NCBI RefSeq assembly: GCF_003945325.1
Contig: NZ_AP019307.1
Span: 682,001 to 746,000 of the forward strand
Length of the DNA stretch: 64,000 bases
Direction of reading: 5' to 3'
Source of the DNA: Nocardioides baekrokdamisoli
GTDB lineage: Bacteria > Actinomycetota > Actinomycetes > Propionibacteriales > Nocardioidaceae
Translations under genes and position numbers: made by a program
Shown here: in pieces, positions 1-10,071 of the stretch
Layout of the letters: every line of letters starts with the position of its first letter
How positions within the stretch are numbered: the stretch's first letter is position 1
The notes under the pieces: model-generated
The model's database searches: none
Told to the model about the DNA's origin: nothing
What the model saw: the letters and a program-made list of their open reading frames with translations, nothing else

Positions 1-841
1 AGCCTGCAGGCGTACGCGCGAGCAACTCGTCCGCGTTCTCAACGACAAATGCCAGAACGGTAGGGCCGGCACCGGAGACGATCGCGGCGATCCCATCGGC
101 CCGCAGCGCATCGACCAGAGCCAGCGATTCGGGCATCGCCGGACGGCGGTAGTCCTGATGCAGGTAGTCCCGCGTCGCCCGGTGCAGTTGGTCGGGCGCG
201 AACCCGAGGGCAGCAACCATCAAGGCTGCTCGACCACTGTTGGCAGCCGCGTCGGCGTGCGGCACCTCAGCCGGCAGCAACCCCCGGGCGACCTTCGTCT
301 CGACACCGGTCGGCGGGATGAACACGACAGCGCTCAGGCGTTCGTCGACGGGCGCCGTGACCGCGTAGAAGGCGTCGTCGTTGCCGGAGATGGTGAAGCC
401 TCCGTACACCGCTGGCGCCACGTTGTCGGGGTGGCCCTCGATCTCGGCTGCAAGCTCGAAGAGCTCATCATCAGTCAGGCGCTCGCGGCCGTCCCGGACG
501 AGCGCACGAGCCAGCGCCAGACCACCGACGATCGCGGCGGAGGACGAACCCAGTCCACGCGCATGCGGAATGACGTTCTCGCAGGTCAGACGCAATCCCG
601 AGGGGTTCTCCCCCAACACCGCGAACGCCTGCCTCATCGACCGCACGACCAGATGCGACTCGTCACGTGGGACCGAATCGGCACCAGCGCCCGTGACCTC
701 GATCTCGAGTCCCCCCGCGATCACCTCGGCGTGCAAGGTGTCGTGGAGACCGAGCGCGAGACCGAGCGAGTCGAACCCCGGGCCGAGATTGGCCGACGTC
801 GCCGGGACCGTGACGGTGACCCGTCCGGCGACCAGACTCAT
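1..841 (-). CDS. thrB: Homoserine kinase, C-terminus cut by window edge
   Basis: Phosphorylates L-homoserine with ATP to O-phosphohomoserine, the substrate of the threonine synthase encoded just upstream. The translation opens [20 protein letters not shown] and has the GHMP-kinase N-terminal motif ([15 protein letters not shown], residues 13-27) and the ATP-binding RGLGSSSAA loop (residues 95-103). About 280 residues are visible; the stop lies beyond base 1. The ATG at 839-841 overlaps the thrC stop by 4 bp (ATGA), so the two are translationally coupled as the last genes of the argS-lysA-hom-thrC-thrB operon. The motifs and the location leave little doubt. Confidence 0.95.
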   Translation of the reverse strand, partial: MSLVAGRVTVTVPATSANLGPGFDSLGLALGLHDTLHAEVIAGGLEIEVTGAGADSVPRDESHLVVRSMRQAFAVLGENPSGLRLTCENVIPHARGLGSSSAAIVGGLALARALVRDGRERLTDDELFELAAEIEGHPDNVAPAVYGGFTISGNDDAFYAVTAPVDERLSAVVFIPPTGVETKVARGLLPAEVPHADAAANSGRAALMVAALGFAPDQLHRATRDYLHQDYRRPAMPESLALVDALRADGIAAIVSGAGPTVLAFVVENADELLARTPAG

Positions 842-1902
842 GCCAGGCCTGCGGCGCCCGCCGCGGCGTCGATGTCCGCGTCGACGACCACATCGTCGAT
901 GTCGCCGTGGTGCTCCAGCGCCGTGACCGTGTCCTTGAGGCCGTTGCCGGTCACGACGATGACGACCTTCTTGCCGGCGTACGAGTCGCCTGCGGCGAGC
1001 TCCTGCAGCAGACCGGCCACACCGGCCGCCGATGCGGGCTCGACGAAGACACCGTCCTCGCGGGCCAATGCTGCCTGGGCGTCGAGGATCTGCTCGTCGG
1101 TGACCGAGGCGAACCGACCGCCCGAACCGTCACGCGCGGCCTCCGCGAGCTTCCACGAGGCAGGGTTGCCGATCCGGATCGCAGTGGCGCGGGTCTCCGG
1201 GTTCGCGACCGGGTGACCGAGCACCAGCGGCGCGGCGCCGGCCGCCTGGAAGGCCCGCAGCACGGGGGTGCGGGTGGCGCGGCCAAGCTCGGCGTACTGC
1301 TGATAACCCAGCCAGTAGGCGCTCATGTTGCCGGCATTGCCGATCGGCATCAGTTGATAGTCCGGGGCATCGCCGAGCGCGTCGACGATCTCGAAGGCTC
1401 CGGTCTTCTGGCCCTGGAGACGGACCGGGTTGACGCTGTTGACCAGCGCGACGGGGTAGTGCTCGGCCAGACCACGGGAGAGTCGGAGGCAGTCGTCGAA
1501 GTTCCCGCGGACCTTGATCACCTTGCCGCCGTGCATGATCGCCTGCGCCATCTTGCCGGCCGCGATCTTGCCGTCCGGGACGAGCACGATCGGAGTGATG
1601 CGGGCCTTCGCCGCGTACGCCGCCATCGAGGCCGAGGTGTTGCCGGTCGAGGCGCAGACGACGGCCTTGGCACCCTCGTGGACGGCAACCGAGATCGCCG
1701 CCGTCATGCCGCGGTCCTTGAACGATCCGGTCGGGTTGGCACCCTCGACCTTGAGCCAGACGTCTCCGCCGGTCAGGCCGCTGAGCCACTCCGAGCGGAC
1801 GAGTGGCGTACCGCCCTCGCCCAACGAGATCGCCGGGGTGTCCGCCGGAATGTCGAGGAATTCGCGGTACTCCTCGATCAGGCCGCGCCACTGGTGACTC
1901 AT
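838..1902 (-). CDS. thrC: Threonine synthase
   Basis: A PLP enzyme that converts O-phosphohomoserine to L-threonine and phosphate in the cytosol. The 354-aa length is normal for the short actinobacterial form. The PLP lysine lies in GSFKDRG (Lys62). The glycine-rich phosphate loop shows as [11 protein letters not shown] and the C-terminal VTGNGLKD is typical of the family. It is fourth in the minus-strand operon, overlapping hom by 4 bp at its start and thrB by 4 bp at its end. The ATG start is fixed by the overlap with the hom stop. Confidence 0.96.
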   Translation of the reverse strand: MSHQWRGLIEEYREFLDIPADTPAISLGEGGTPLVRSEWLSGLTGGDVWLKVEGANPTGSFKDRGMTAAISVAVHEGAKAVVCASTGNTSASMAAYAAKARITPIVLVPDGKIAAGKMAQAIMHGGKVIKVRGNFDDCLRLSRGLAEHYPVALVNSVNPVRLQGQKTGAFEIVDALGDAPDYQLMPIGNAGNMSAYWLGYQQYAELGRATRTPVLRAFQAAGAAPLVLGHPVANPETRATAIRIGNPASWKLAEAARDGSGGRFASVTDEQILDAQAALAREDGVFVEPASAAGVAGLLQELAAGDSYAGKKVVIVVTGNGLKDTVTALEHHGDIDDVVVDADIDAAAGAAGLA

Positions 1903-3182
1903 GCGTCGATCCCCTCAACCCGCATCACCGAGGTGACGTCGCGGACAACATCCATGCTCCGAAGGTGCGCCACGGTGGCGGCCAGTTGGGCGTCCGTCGC
2001 GTCGTGCGAGACGACCACGAGCTGCGCGTCCTGGTCGCGACCTTCCTGGCGTACGGTCTGGATCGACACGCCATGTTCGGCGAAGGCGCCGGCGATCGTG
2101 GCGAGCACGCCTGCGGTGTCGTCCACGTCGATCGCCACGTGATAGCGCGTCAGGGTCTCCCCCATCGGCTGGATCGCGCGAGCGGCGTACGCACTCTCGC
2201 CTGCACCTTTGGTGCCAGCGAGGCGGTGGCGAGCAACGGTGACGAGGTCGCCCAGAACTGCGGAGGCCGTGGGCGCGCCGCCGGCTCCGCGTCCGTAGAA
2301 CATGAGCTGGCCGGCAGCTTCGGACTCGACGAAGACCGCGTTGTACGCCTCGCGCACATTCGCCAAGGGGTGGCGGCGAGGGATCATCGCGGGGTGGACG
2401 CGTACGCCCACCTGGTCGCCCTTGAGTTCGACGATCGCCAGGAGTTTGACGACGGAGTCCATCGCCTTGGCGCTGGCAACATCGGCGGCGGTGACCTCGG
2501 AGATGCCTTCGCGGTAGACGTCGCTCGCGGTGACGCGCGTGTGGAAGGCCAGCGAGGCCAGGATCGCCGCCTTGGCAGCAGCGTCGAAGCCTTCGACATC
2601 GGCCGTCGGGTCGGCCTCGGCATAGCCGAGTTCCTGAGCCTCAGCGAGAGCCTCCAGGAAGCCCGAACCCTGGCTGTCCATCTTGTCGAGGATGTAGTTC
2701 GTGGTGCCGTTGACGATGCCGATCACCTTGGTGATCGAGTCACCGGCCAGCGACTCGCGCAGCGGCCGAAGGATCGGGATCGCTCCGGCGACGGCTGCCT
2801 CGTAGTAGAGGTCGCGACCGGCCTTCTCGGCGGCCTCGAAGAGGGTGGCGCCGTCCTCGGCGAGCAGCGCCTTGTTTGCGGTGACGACGCTCGCGCCGTT
2901 CTCGAGCGCGCTGAGGATGAGAGTACGCGCAGGCTCGATGCCGCCGATGACCTCGACGACCAGGTCGGCACGCGTGACGAGCTCGACGGCGTCGGTGGTG
3001 ATCAGGTGCTCGGCGAGTTCGACGTCGCGCGGCGCGTCCAGGCGGCGTACGGCCACTCCGACCAGTTCGATCGGCGCACCGATGCGGGCGGCGAGGTCAT
3101 CGCCGTTCTCCTGGAGGAGGCGTACGACCTGCGAACCCACGACTCCGCAACCGAGAACGGCCACGCGCAACGGCGTGCTCAT
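1899..3182 (-). CDS. hom: Homoserine dehydrogenase
   Basis: Reduces aspartate semialdehyde to homoserine with NAD(P)H, the branch point towards threonine and methionine. The 427-aa protein has an N-terminal Rossmann fold ([11 protein letters not shown], residues 7-17), the catalytic homoserine dehydrogenase core with [11 protein letters not shown], and a C-terminal ACT domain from about residue 345 ([18 protein letters not shown]). The ACT domain is the usual site of threonine feedback inhibition in this family; regulation is inferred from that. It is coupled to lysA upstream and thrC downstream by 4-bp overlaps. Confidence 0.96.
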   Translation of the reverse strand: MSTPLRVAVLGCGVVGSQVVRLLQENGDDLAARIGAPIELVGVAVRRLDAPRDVELAEHLITTDAVELVTRADLVVEVIGGIEPARTLILSALENGASVVTANKALLAEDGATLFEAAEKAGRDLYYEAAVAGAIPILRPLRESLAGDSITKVIGIVNGTTNYILDKMDSQGSGFLEALAEAQELGYAEADPTADVEGFDAAAKAAILASLAFHTRVTASDVYREGISEVTAADVASAKAMDSVVKLLAIVELKGDQVGVRVHPAMIPRRHPLANVREAYNAVFVESEAAGQLMFYGRGAGGAPTASAVLGDLVTVARHRLAGTKGAGESAYAARAIQPMGETLTRYHVAIDVDDTAGVLATIAGAFAEHGVSIQTVRQEGRDQDAQLVVVSHDATDAQLAATVAHLRSMDVVRDVTSVMRVEGIDA

Positions 3183-4588
3183 ACAACCCCCATGTCAGTG
3201 CCCAGCAGGTCCTCAACCGTCTCACGTCGCACGATCACGCGAGCGTGGCCGTCTCGCACGGCGACCACCGGGGGGCGGAGTGCGTGGTTGTAGTTCGAGG
3301 CCATCGACCGTCCGTACGCCCCGGTGGCCGGAACCGCGATGAGATCCCCGGGCTGGATGTCCCCGGGGAGAAACTCGTCCTTGACCACGATGTCACCGGA
3401 TTCGCAGTGCTTGCCGACGACCCGCGCCAGGACCGGCGGCGCCTCCGAGCGTCGCGAGGCGAGCGTGCACGAGTAGTCCGCGTCGTACAGCGCGGGACGG
3501 ATGTTGTCGCTCATGCCGCCATCGACGCTGACGTACGTACGTACGGCGCCACCATCGAGTTCAACCTGCTTGACCGTGCCGACCGTGTAGACGGTGCACA
3601 TCGAGGGGCCGACGATCGCCCGGCCGGGCTCGATCGAGAGGCGCGGCTCGTCGATCCCGAGGGCACGGCATTCGTGGACGACGATCTCGCGCATGCCGGC
3701 AGCCAGTTCGCCGGGTGTCTTGGGGTCGTCCTGGGCGGTATAGCCGATGCCGAACCCTCCGCCCAGATCCATCTCGGGCATCGTGTGCCCGAGTTCCGCG
3801 GCGACCCGGGCGTGCAATGCCAGGACGCGGCGCGCAGCGACCTCGAAGCCGGAAGTGTCGAAGATCTGCGAGCCGATGTGGCTGTGCAGACCGAGGAGAT
3901 CCACACCTTTGGTCCCGAGCAGGCGCTGGGCAGCCTCGTACGCGGCCCCGGTCGCGATCGAGAACCCGAACTTCTGGTCCTCGTGGGCGGTGGCGATGAA
4001 CTCGTGGGTGTGCGCCTCGACGCCAGCGGTGACGCGGATCATCACGCGCGCCGGCAGGCCGGTCTCACTGCAGATCGCCGCGATCCGGTCGATCTCGTCG
4101 AAGGAGTCCACGACGATGCGCCCGACGCCGAGCGTGACCGCGCGACGCAACTCCATCGCCGACTTGTTGTTGCCGTGATAGCCGATCCGCTCCGGCTCGA
4201 CACCACCGTTGAGCGCGACGGTCAGCTCGGTGTCGGAGCAGACATCGAGGGACAGACCCTCCTCAGCGATCCAACGGGCCACGGTCGTACACAGGAACGC
4301 CTTGCTCGCGTAGTAGACGTCTGCTCCGGCGAACGCTTCCTTGAAATCACGGGCACGGGCACGGAAGTCGTCCTCGTCGAGGACGTACGCAGGCGTGTTG
4401 ACGTTGGCCACGAGGTCCGGGAGAGACATGCCACCGACATGGAGAACGCCGTCAGCGTCCTTGGTCGCGGTCGAGGACCACAGCGTCGGTAGGAGGGCAT
4501 TGACGTCGGCCGGTTCGCGGAGCCACTGAGGTGACGTACCTGCGTAACTACCTGGAACATGGCGCGAGTTGTTCATTGACATGCTCAC
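3179..4588 (-). CDS. lysA: Diaminopimelate decarboxylase
   Basis: Decarboxylates meso-diaminopimelate to L-lysine. The 469-aa protein has the fold type III PLP barrel; the PLP lysine is in YYASKAF (Lys96). Other marks are GSHIGSQI, the glycine-rich LGGGFGIGY phosphate-binding loop, and the C-terminal catalytic cysteine in GKHCESGD. Next to hom/thrC/thrB it completes a lysine and threonine cluster of the usual actinobacterial order argS-lysA-hom. The start overlaps the argS stop by 4 bp. Three alternative Met codons in the first five residues leave the exact start open by a few residues. Confidence 0.95.
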   Translation of the reverse strand: MSMSMNNSRHVPGSYAGTSPQWLREPADVNALLPTLWSSTATKDADGVLHVGGMSLPDLVANVNTPAYVLDEDDFRARARDFKEAFAGADVYYASKAFLCTTVARWIAEEGLSLDVCSDTELTVALNGGVEPERIGYHGNNKSAMELRRAVTLGVGRIVVDSFDEIDRIAAICSETGLPARVMIRVTAGVEAHTHEFIATAHEDQKFGFSIATGAAYEAAQRLLGTKGVDLLGLHSHIGSQIFDTSGFEVAARRVLALHARVAAELGHTMPEMDLGGGFGIGYTAQDDPKTPGELAAGMREIVVHECRALGIDEPRLSIEPGRAIVGPSMCTVYTVGTVKQVELDGGAVRTYVSVDGGMSDNIRPALYDADYSCTLASRRSEAPPVLARVVGKHCESGDIVVKDEFLPGDIQPGDLIAVPATGAYGRSMASNYNHALRPPVVAVRDGHARVIVRRETVEDLLGTDMGVV

Positions 4589-6264
4589 ATACGCTCCGGG
4601 GCGCTGACGCCGAGGAGACGCAGGCCGTTGGCCAGAACGATCTGGACGGCGCGAGTCAGGACAAGGCGGGCCTCATTGACCGGCGCGACCGGTTCGTCCC
4701 CCTGCGGCAGTAGGCGGCACTCCCTGGTGTCATACCACCGGTTGAAGATCGCCGTCGTCTCCTCGAGGTAACGCGCGACGCGGTGCGGCTCCCGGAACGA
4801 CGCTGCGGCTTCGACCACGCTCGGGTACTCCGCGAGTGCCCGCAGCAGGTCGCCTTCGCGCTCATGGGAGAGCAGCGACGGGTCGAAGTCCTCAGGCAGC
4901 GAGAGGCCCAGGTCGGCCGCGTTGCGCAGCAGTGCACTGGTCCGGGCGTGGCCGTACTGCACGTAGTAGACCGGGTTATCGCTCGCAGCCTTGGTGATCT
5001 CGGCGACGTCGAGGGTCAACGGGCTGTCGGCCGGGTAACGCGCGAGTGAGTAACGCAAGGCGTCGACGCCGATCTCGTCGACGAGCTCGTTGAGCGTGAC
5101 GATCGTGCCGGCACGCTTGGAGAGCTTGAGTTCCTGACCATCGCGAAGAATCTTCACGAGCTGACCGATGAGGACGTCCAGCGTCTGCGCCGGGTCGTCG
5201 CCGACGCAGGCCGCCATCGCCTTGAGGCGGTTCACGTACCCGTGGTGGTCGGCGCCGAGCAGGTAGACGCAATTCTCGAAGCCGCGCGCCCGCTTGTTGA
5301 GGTAGTACGCGGTGTCGGAGGCGAAGTAGGTCAGCTCACCGTCGGACTTGATCAGGACGCGGTCCTTGTCGTCGCCGAAGTCGGTCGTACGCATCCAGAG
5401 CGCACCGCCGTCCTCGTAGACATGCCCGAGATCCTTGAGCCTGGCCAGCGTGTTCGGGACTCCGCCGCTCTCCTGCCCGGTCTCGTGGAGTGACAGCTCG
5501 GAGAACCAGACGTCGAAATGAGTGTTGAACAGCTCGAGCTGATCCTGCTGCTCCTTGAGCTGGATCGCGTACCCGACCTTGCGGACAGCCGCGAGACGGT
5601 CGTCACCCTCGAGCTGGAAGATGCCGGGATGGGCTGCCTCCACGGCCTTGGCGAGGTCGTCGATGTAGCCGCCGGCGTACCCGTCCTCCGGCTTCGGCAA
5701 CCCGAGCGCACTGGCGATGATCGAGTTGGCGAAGTGGTTCATCTGGACGCCGCGGTCGTTGATGTAGAACTCGCGAGTGACGTCAGCACCGGCCGCGCTG
5801 AGCACCCGTCCGATCGCATCGCCCAGGACCGCCCACCGGGTGTGACCCAGATGAAGCGGACCCGTCGGGTTGGCCGAGATGAACTCGACGTTGATCTTCT
5901 TGCCGCCCAGCGCATTCGAGGTGCCGTACGCATCCCCGGCTGCGACGATCGCGGCAGCAACGGCGCCCTGGGCACCTGCGGATACGAAGACGTTGATGAA
6001 GCCCGGGCCGGCAACGTCGACCTTGTCGATGCCCTCGAGGGCGCTCAACGCATCGGCGAGCTTGGCGGCGAAGTCGCGGGGGTTCATGCCGGCACCCTTG
6101 GCGAGCTGCAGCGCGACATTGGTGGCGTAGTCGCCGTGCTCTCTCTGCTTCGTCCGGTCGACCTTGACCTCGGTCGGGACCCCGTTCGAGAGCACGATCT
6201 CACCGCGATCGACCAGCCCCCGCAGAGCGTCGGCGATCGTGGCGGAGAGTTGCTCGGGAGTCAC
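4585..6264 (-). CDS. argS: Arginyl-tRNA synthetase
   Basis: Charges tRNA-Arg with arginine. The 559-aa class I synthetase has an N-terminal Arg-tRNA-synthetase additional domain, the HIGH-type signature HLGH (residues 138-141, within ANPTGPLHLGHTRW), LKLSKRAGT as the KMSKS-like region, and a C-terminal DALR anticodon-binding domain ending GLRLLGVSAPERM. It is the first gene of the amino-acid operon. A tRNA-Arg(CCG) gene lies about 130 bp upstream on the other strand; that proximity may be coincidence. Confidence 0.96.
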   Translation of the reverse strand: MTPEQLSATIADALRGLVDRGEIVLSNGVPTEVKVDRTKQREHGDYATNVALQLAKGAGMNPRDFAAKLADALSALEGIDKVDVAGPGFINVFVSAGAQGAVAAAIVAAGDAYGTSNALGGKKINVEFISANPTGPLHLGHTRWAVLGDAIGRVLSAAGADVTREFYINDRGVQMNHFANSIIASALGLPKPEDGYAGGYIDDLAKAVEAAHPGIFQLEGDDRLAAVRKVGYAIQLKEQQDQLELFNTHFDVWFSELSLHETGQESGGVPNTLARLKDLGHVYEDGGALWMRTTDFGDDKDRVLIKSDGELTYFASDTAYYLNKRARGFENCVYLLGADHHGYVNRLKAMAACVGDDPAQTLDVLIGQLVKILRDGQELKLSKRAGTIVTLNELVDEIGVDALRYSLARYPADSPLTLDVAEITKAASDNPVYYVQYGHARTSALLRNAADLGLSLPEDFDPSLLSHEREGDLLRALAEYPSVVEAAASFREPHRVARYLEETTAIFNRWYDTRECRLLPQGDEPVAPVNEARLVLTRAVQIVLANGLRLLGVSAPERM

Positions 6265-6395
6265 CGTGGAATGTTATCGGTGCCCCGGACGCCTCTCCCA
6301 CCCAATAGATGCCGATGGGACGGGTGGGATTGGTCTCGCTCGAAGGCGTGGGGGTAGGGTCTGGGCTTGCTGTCGGACTCCGGTCCGACGGTGTT

Positions 6396-6468
6396 GCCTC
6401 CGTAGCTCAGGGGATAGAGCGTCGGTTTCCGGTACCGCAGGCCGCAGGTTCGAATCCTGCCGGGGGCA
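6396..6468 (+). tRNA. tRNA-Arg (anticodon CCG)
   Basis: A 73-nt cloverleaf can be folded by eye. The acceptor GCCTCCG pairs with CGGGGGC, with one G-U pair. The D-arm is GCTC...GAGC. The anticodon loop TTCCGGT gives CCG, which reads CGG codons. The T-arm is GCAGG-TTCGAAT-CCTGC and the discriminator is A. The outermost anticodon-stem pair (T/C) is a mismatch. CCA is not encoded. The 3' end serves as the integration site of the island that follows. Confidence 0.93.
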
Positions 6469-6469
6469 C
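6452..6469 (+). repeat. attL: 3' end of tRNA-Arg
   Basis: GAATCCTGCCGGGGGCAC, spanning the T-arm and acceptor 3' strand of the tRNA-Arg gene, recurs identically at 12747-12764. Two T residues further upstream also match, with one mismatch between. An intact tRNA at one end and a partial copy at the other is the standard outcome of tyrosine-recombinase integration into a tRNA 3' end. Confidence 0.85.
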
Positions 6470-6649
6470 TCTTCTGACCAGCGCAATCAGGTCAGAACGG
6501 TTCAAATTCGGGGTTCTGTGGCCATTAGCCCAAGCGTGAGCCCATCCGCAGGTCTAGTTTGAAGGACCGGCCAGTCAGATGCACTCAGTGCCCGAAACGC
6601 GCACCTTTTTCCTCCTCGATCGCCCAGGACCGGACGCCTTTAGCGTCAC

Positions 6650-7522
6650 TTGGGAGGACCTGATCCGGGATACATCGCCCATCTCCTCGGCCACGGAGCC
6701 ACTCCCCGCACCGCCGCCTCGTGGGACCGTCATGCCCGCCACCTGGGACGTGAGATCGGACGGCCGCCGGCGCTCGTCACGGCGGATAACCTCCTCGCCC
6801 ACCTGAACCGGCTTCACCTGACCCGGGCATCCCGGAAGCCGATGCTCCGCAACTTGTCGGGACTGTTCTCCTGGGCGCACGGCACCGGCCGCCTGGCCGA
6901 GAACCCTGCAGCTGCACTCCCCACTCCGGGGCGACTCAGGCCACAGCAGAAACCGGATGCACTCCCCTCCGTCGATGCCGTCGGCTACGCACACGTGATG
7001 TGGCCTGAGCTGCTGGAGGGCTTCGCAGCGGCGCTCCTCGCGCGCGAGGCAACCACCTACACCTCCGCCGTCTACACGGGGAACGCTCGGCGCCTGGCTC
7101 GCGAGATCGGCAAGACTCCCGCACTCGTCACCACTGAGGAGCTCATCGTCTATCTGAACCGTCCGGAGTGGGCCATCGCCACACGACGATCGCAGCGCAA
7201 GAGCATGTCGGTGTCCTTCTCCTGGGCTCATGCGGCGGGGCACCTGTCAGCGAACGTCGCAGCAGGCCTTCCGACCGTCCGAACGCTCGCAGGACTCCCA
7301 GATGAAGCGGAGTTCACGCTGAGAGACGAGGCATGCCGGGCAATCGAGGCCAGTCCTGTGCACCCGGCGCGAGCGTGGGCGCTGACGTCGGGCGGGAAGT
7401 GCCGCCGTCTGGCACGGTTCCTCGGAGTGTGCTGCTCGAGTGGCAGAGTGCCGGATGCCCCCCTGCGCTCGGCGGCAACGCACAAGGCCCGGAGCCGAGC
7501 TGCTCGAGGCGTACTTGGGTGA
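6650..7522 (+). pseudogene. Tyrosine recombinase N-terminal part: tandem core-binding modules
   Basis: This 290-codon frame carries two full SAM-like core-binding modules that resemble each other: one with WDRHARHLGREIGRPPALVT then GLFSWAHGTGRLAENPA, and one with YTGNARRLAREIGKTPALVT then SFSWAHAAGHLSANVA. The start of a third (TSGGKCRRLARFLG) follows before the frame runs into unrelated sequence and stops. These modules normally precede the catalytic domain once per protein. The only start in frame is TTG at 6650. A related N-terminal stretch occurs in another frame (6579-6650), so the 5' end may also be shifted. The gene appears decayed, or was built by duplication. Confidence 0.6.
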
Positions 7523-7949
7523 CGGCGAGGCTTTCGGGCTCGGCTCCTCCACGCTGCGGACGAATCGGCACCGCGTACTCGCGCTCGTGCGCCGCGCCGC
7601 GGCCATCTCCCCAACTGAGGTCACACGGCGCGACATCATCGACTACCTGGCTGCGCACCCCGACTGGGCGCCCGAAACCCGTCGAGGCAACCGCAGTGCG
7701 CTGTCTGCGTTCTTCCGCTGGGCGTTCGAGGAAGGGCGCATCGAGGTGAATCCGGCAACGCGGCTCCCCCGTGTACGAGTCCCCGGAGGAGCGCCGTTTC
7801 CGGCCCCCGAGCCGGTAATTCGCGACGCAATCAATGGCGCCCGCGGACGTGCGTCTGATGATCCTGATCGGCGCGCTCGCAGGTCTCCGCCGCAACGAGA
7901 TCGCCCGGTTCCACACCGACTGCGTGACCGAGTATGGGCTCAGAATTGA
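7440..7949 (+). pseudogene. Tyrosine recombinase fragment with last core-binding module
   Basis: In a second frame, the region from about 7500 encodes another core-binding module (LRTNRHRVLALVRRAAAISP...SALSAFFRWAFEEGRIEVNPAT) ending in the usual linker PRVRVPGG. The frame should run into the catalytic domain near 7834, but that continues in a third frame. After about 7835 this frame reads an arginine-rich shadow. This is most simply a frameshifted piece of the integrase. The spacing from the preceding partial module is about 140 bp shorter than between the earlier modules, suggesting a deletion. Confidence 0.55.
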
Positions 7950-8355
7950 GGGGAACGGGGACCGCGTACGCATGATCCCGTTGCACCCTGCCCTCGCCTG
8001 TGAGATCGACGCATATCGAACTGAACGGGCGCTGACAGCGGGCTATTTCTTCACGCCTTCGGTCTCGAGCCGCCCACACAGCACCAGCCATGTCGGAAAA
8101 CTAATCGGCCAACGGATGTCTCCAGGGATAACGCCCCACAAGCTGCGTCATCGCTTCGCCTCGAAGTCCCACGCCGGGACCTACAACCCCCGTGCCGTCC
8201 AGGAGCTGCTGGGCCACTCCTCTCCTGCGACCACGGCCCGGTACGTTGCCACTCCTGAGGAGTCCCTGGTCGCCGCCGTCGACGCCGTTCCCGGAATCGA
8301 GGGCCCAGAGCCGATCTACCACGCCCGCCTCAGCGTGGTTCGCAGCCGAGGCTAG
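7834..8355 (+). pseudogene. Tyrosine recombinase catalytic domain (frameshifted from N-terminus)
   Basis: The 173-aa frame starts at ATG 7834. It holds the whole phage-integrase catalytic domain: first Arg in GLRRNEIARFH, the HKLRHRFA box, the LLGHSS histidine and the nucleophile region TTARYV. A stop codon lies just upstream in this frame (TAA at 7816), and the matching core-binding domain is in a different frame up to about 7830. Either one base was gained or lost near 7834, or the catalytic domain is translated by reinitiation. Alone it lacks the DNA-clamping half, so activity is doubtful. It could be annotated as a short integrase. Confidence 0.75.
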
Positions 8356-8395
8356 TGTTTCAGAACATCGTGACGGCCTGACACCTCGCTGGCCG

Positions 8396-8968
8396 TCAAG
8401 GTCTCGGTAGATAGCCCTGCTCATAGGCCCACGCGAAGAGGCTCTGGCCCGATGCGATCGGCAAGTACATACCAGTTGCAATGAGGTCGTCGATGACCTG
8501 CTCAGCGCGGGTGCGGTCGTAGTCGAAGATCGTCGCGTACGCCTCGACCACGAGCCAGAGAGTGTCATGGCTCTGAACGTTGCGAGCAGTTGCCTGCACG
8601 ATCGCACGACGCTCGTCCAACAACGCAACGAGACCGCGGTGCTGGGCGCAGGCAATGACCGCACACTCTCCGAGATGTTCGGTCGGCCCACCGCCCAAGG
8701 ACGCCTTGACCGACAGTTGGAGTTCCACTTCACGCTCCGAGAGAGTCGCGACCCTGGTCCACGAGTTCGAACCTGGCATGATGACGTTCTGGTGGAGTAT
8801 CTGGGCGGCTCGAATCTCGACATCAACATCATCGGGAACCAACAAGACGCCCCCGGGTGCCAGGCTTTCAAGAATCTGGATGTGGCCGGCGCGTGAGAGG
8901 TGGGTGTAGACGCTTGTGTCAGTTACCCATTGGGCGGCGTCCAGCACCTGCCTCTTCCTAGCCGCCAT
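8396..8968 (-). CDS. PIN-domain protein, putative toxin/RNase
   Basis: 190 aa. The N-terminus WVTDTSVYTHL (Asp17), a helix with LGECAVIACAQ (Glu101) and VALLDERRA (Asp118) give the spaced acidic residues of PIN-fold, VapC-like ribonucleases. The start overlaps the end of the XRE-ImmA gene by 11 bp, so the two are co-transcribed and probably translationally coupled. By analogy with toxin-antitoxin gene pairs, this would be the nuclease and the upstream protein its regulator. The PIN call rests on motif reading only, so substrate and activity are unknown. The extra C-terminal helical part (from about residue 135) is not recognised. Confidence 0.65.
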   Translation of the reverse strand: MAARKRQVLDAAQWVTDTSVYTHLSRAGHIQILESLAPGGVLLVPDDVDVEIRAAQILHQNVIMPGSNSWTRVATLSEREVELQLSVKASLGGGPTEHLGECAVIACAQHRGLVALLDERRAIVQATARNVQSHDTLWLVVEAYATIFDYDRTRAEQVIDDLIATGMYLPIASGQSLFAWAYEQGYLPRP

Positions 8969-10070
8969 GCCCCATGAACGCTTGGCGCAGATCCTCTAGC
9001 GATCTCGCCTCAATCTGCGGCAACTGCGACGCATCCAACCGGCCGCGCAGGAGTCCAAGGACTCGCGCCTCAGTGAGCTTCTCCTCGGTGTACCCGGTCA
9101 AGCAGGCAGCCATGAACCCCGGTGAGAGATATGGCGCCTCCAACTCCTCGACCCAGGACAAGCCGAGGCGCAAGTAATCTCCCGCGCGAGGTTCTCTAAG
9201 TTTCAAATCGTCATGCTGCGCATGGCTAATCAACGCCAGATTCATCAACTGCCCGACGGTGGCGGACCAACTGAGCTGGAACTCAACACCAACCGCGAGC
9301 GCGCGGTCTCGTATCGGCGAGTTGGAATTTTCAGACCAAACCTTTTGCACTCCAGCCCGCGGCGCCAGAAAATGAACCGCGAACGAACTAATCATCCGCT
9401 CGCTGTCGCGAGAGGCTCCGTGGTCGTACGCGTCGCCAAAGAGCCAGTGCCCGAGCTCGTGAGCAAGCGTCATCCTACGGCGGCCTGAGCCGGCATCTCC
9501 GTTGATGACAGCGGCGCCCACCGTGCCGGAGTCGTCGGCCACCTCGATACAAGCACCGTCGGGCCCAGACTCGCCGAGCGCCGCTGCAAACGTGTACAGC
9601 CCCGCGGTCTCACAAACCCGACCAAGATTGAGGACCGGGCTTTGGGAATCCAGTCCCAGCCGCCGCCGGAAGGAGGTCGCCGCATCCTCAGCAGCCCGGT
9701 GGGAGCGAGGAACTCGGGCACGCGCGTCACGCTCGGCTCCAGAGAGTAGCCCCAATCGAACGAGCGCCCGTACGTCGAGCGCAAACTGATCTATCTCAAT
9801 ATCAAGGACGCGAGTGGAAGCGTGCGCGAGCGACGGAGCCGACCGGCGACTCACGGCCGCAGGAACCGGCGTCTCAACGAAATAAGACAGAGGCCGGCCG
9901 AGCACTTGGGCGATCTGCACGAGTTCTGGAACCTTGAGGTTGCGATCCCCCTTCTCAAGAAGCACGATCGCCGTACGCTCCAAGCCAACGGCCCGCGCAA
10001 CGCTGTCCTGCGTCATGCCTGCCGCGTCGCGGGCCTCTGCAAGACGTTTCCCAATCGAAACCCTGTCCAC
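8958..10070 (-). CDS. XRE-family regulator fused to ImmA/IrrE zinc peptidase
   Basis: 370 aa from the GTG at 10068-10070. An N-terminal helix-turn-helix (RLAEARDAAGMTQDSVARAV, followed by ERTAIVLLEKG) spans residues 8-62. The COG2856-type metallopeptidase motif HELGHWLFGD is at 204-213. ImmA-type proteases cleave cognate repressors, and in XRE-COG2856 fusions the two functions sit in one chain. A TTG further upstream (10104-10106) would add 12 residues, but they would be encoded by the promoter and operator. GTG, two bases from the operator, fits a leaderless transcript. It is the first gene of a two-gene operon with the PIN protein. Confidence 0.82.
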   Translation of the reverse strand: MDRVSIGKRLAEARDAAGMTQDSVARAVGLERTAIVLLEKGDRNLKVPELVQIAQVLGRPLSYFVETPVPAAVSRRSAPSLAHASTRVLDIEIDQFALDVRALVRLGLLSGAERDARARVPRSHRAAEDAATSFRRRLGLDSQSPVLNLGRVCETAGLYTFAAALGESGPDGACIEVADDSGTVGAAVINGDAGSGRRRMTLAHELGHWLFGDAYDHGASRDSERMISSFAVHFLAPRAGVQKVWSENSNSPIRDRALAVGVEFQLSWSATVGQLMNLALISHAQHDDLKLREPRAGDYLRLGLSWVEELEAPYLSPGFMAACLTGYTEEKLTEARVLGLLRGRLDASQLPQIEARSLEDLRQAFMGHGG

Positions 10071-10071
10071 A

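Noticed and set aside
907..3293. Large plus-strand open frames opposite thrC and hom
   Set aside because: They are shadows of the minus-strand operon in GC-rich DNA, with His/Arg/Asp-rich translations and no family signs.
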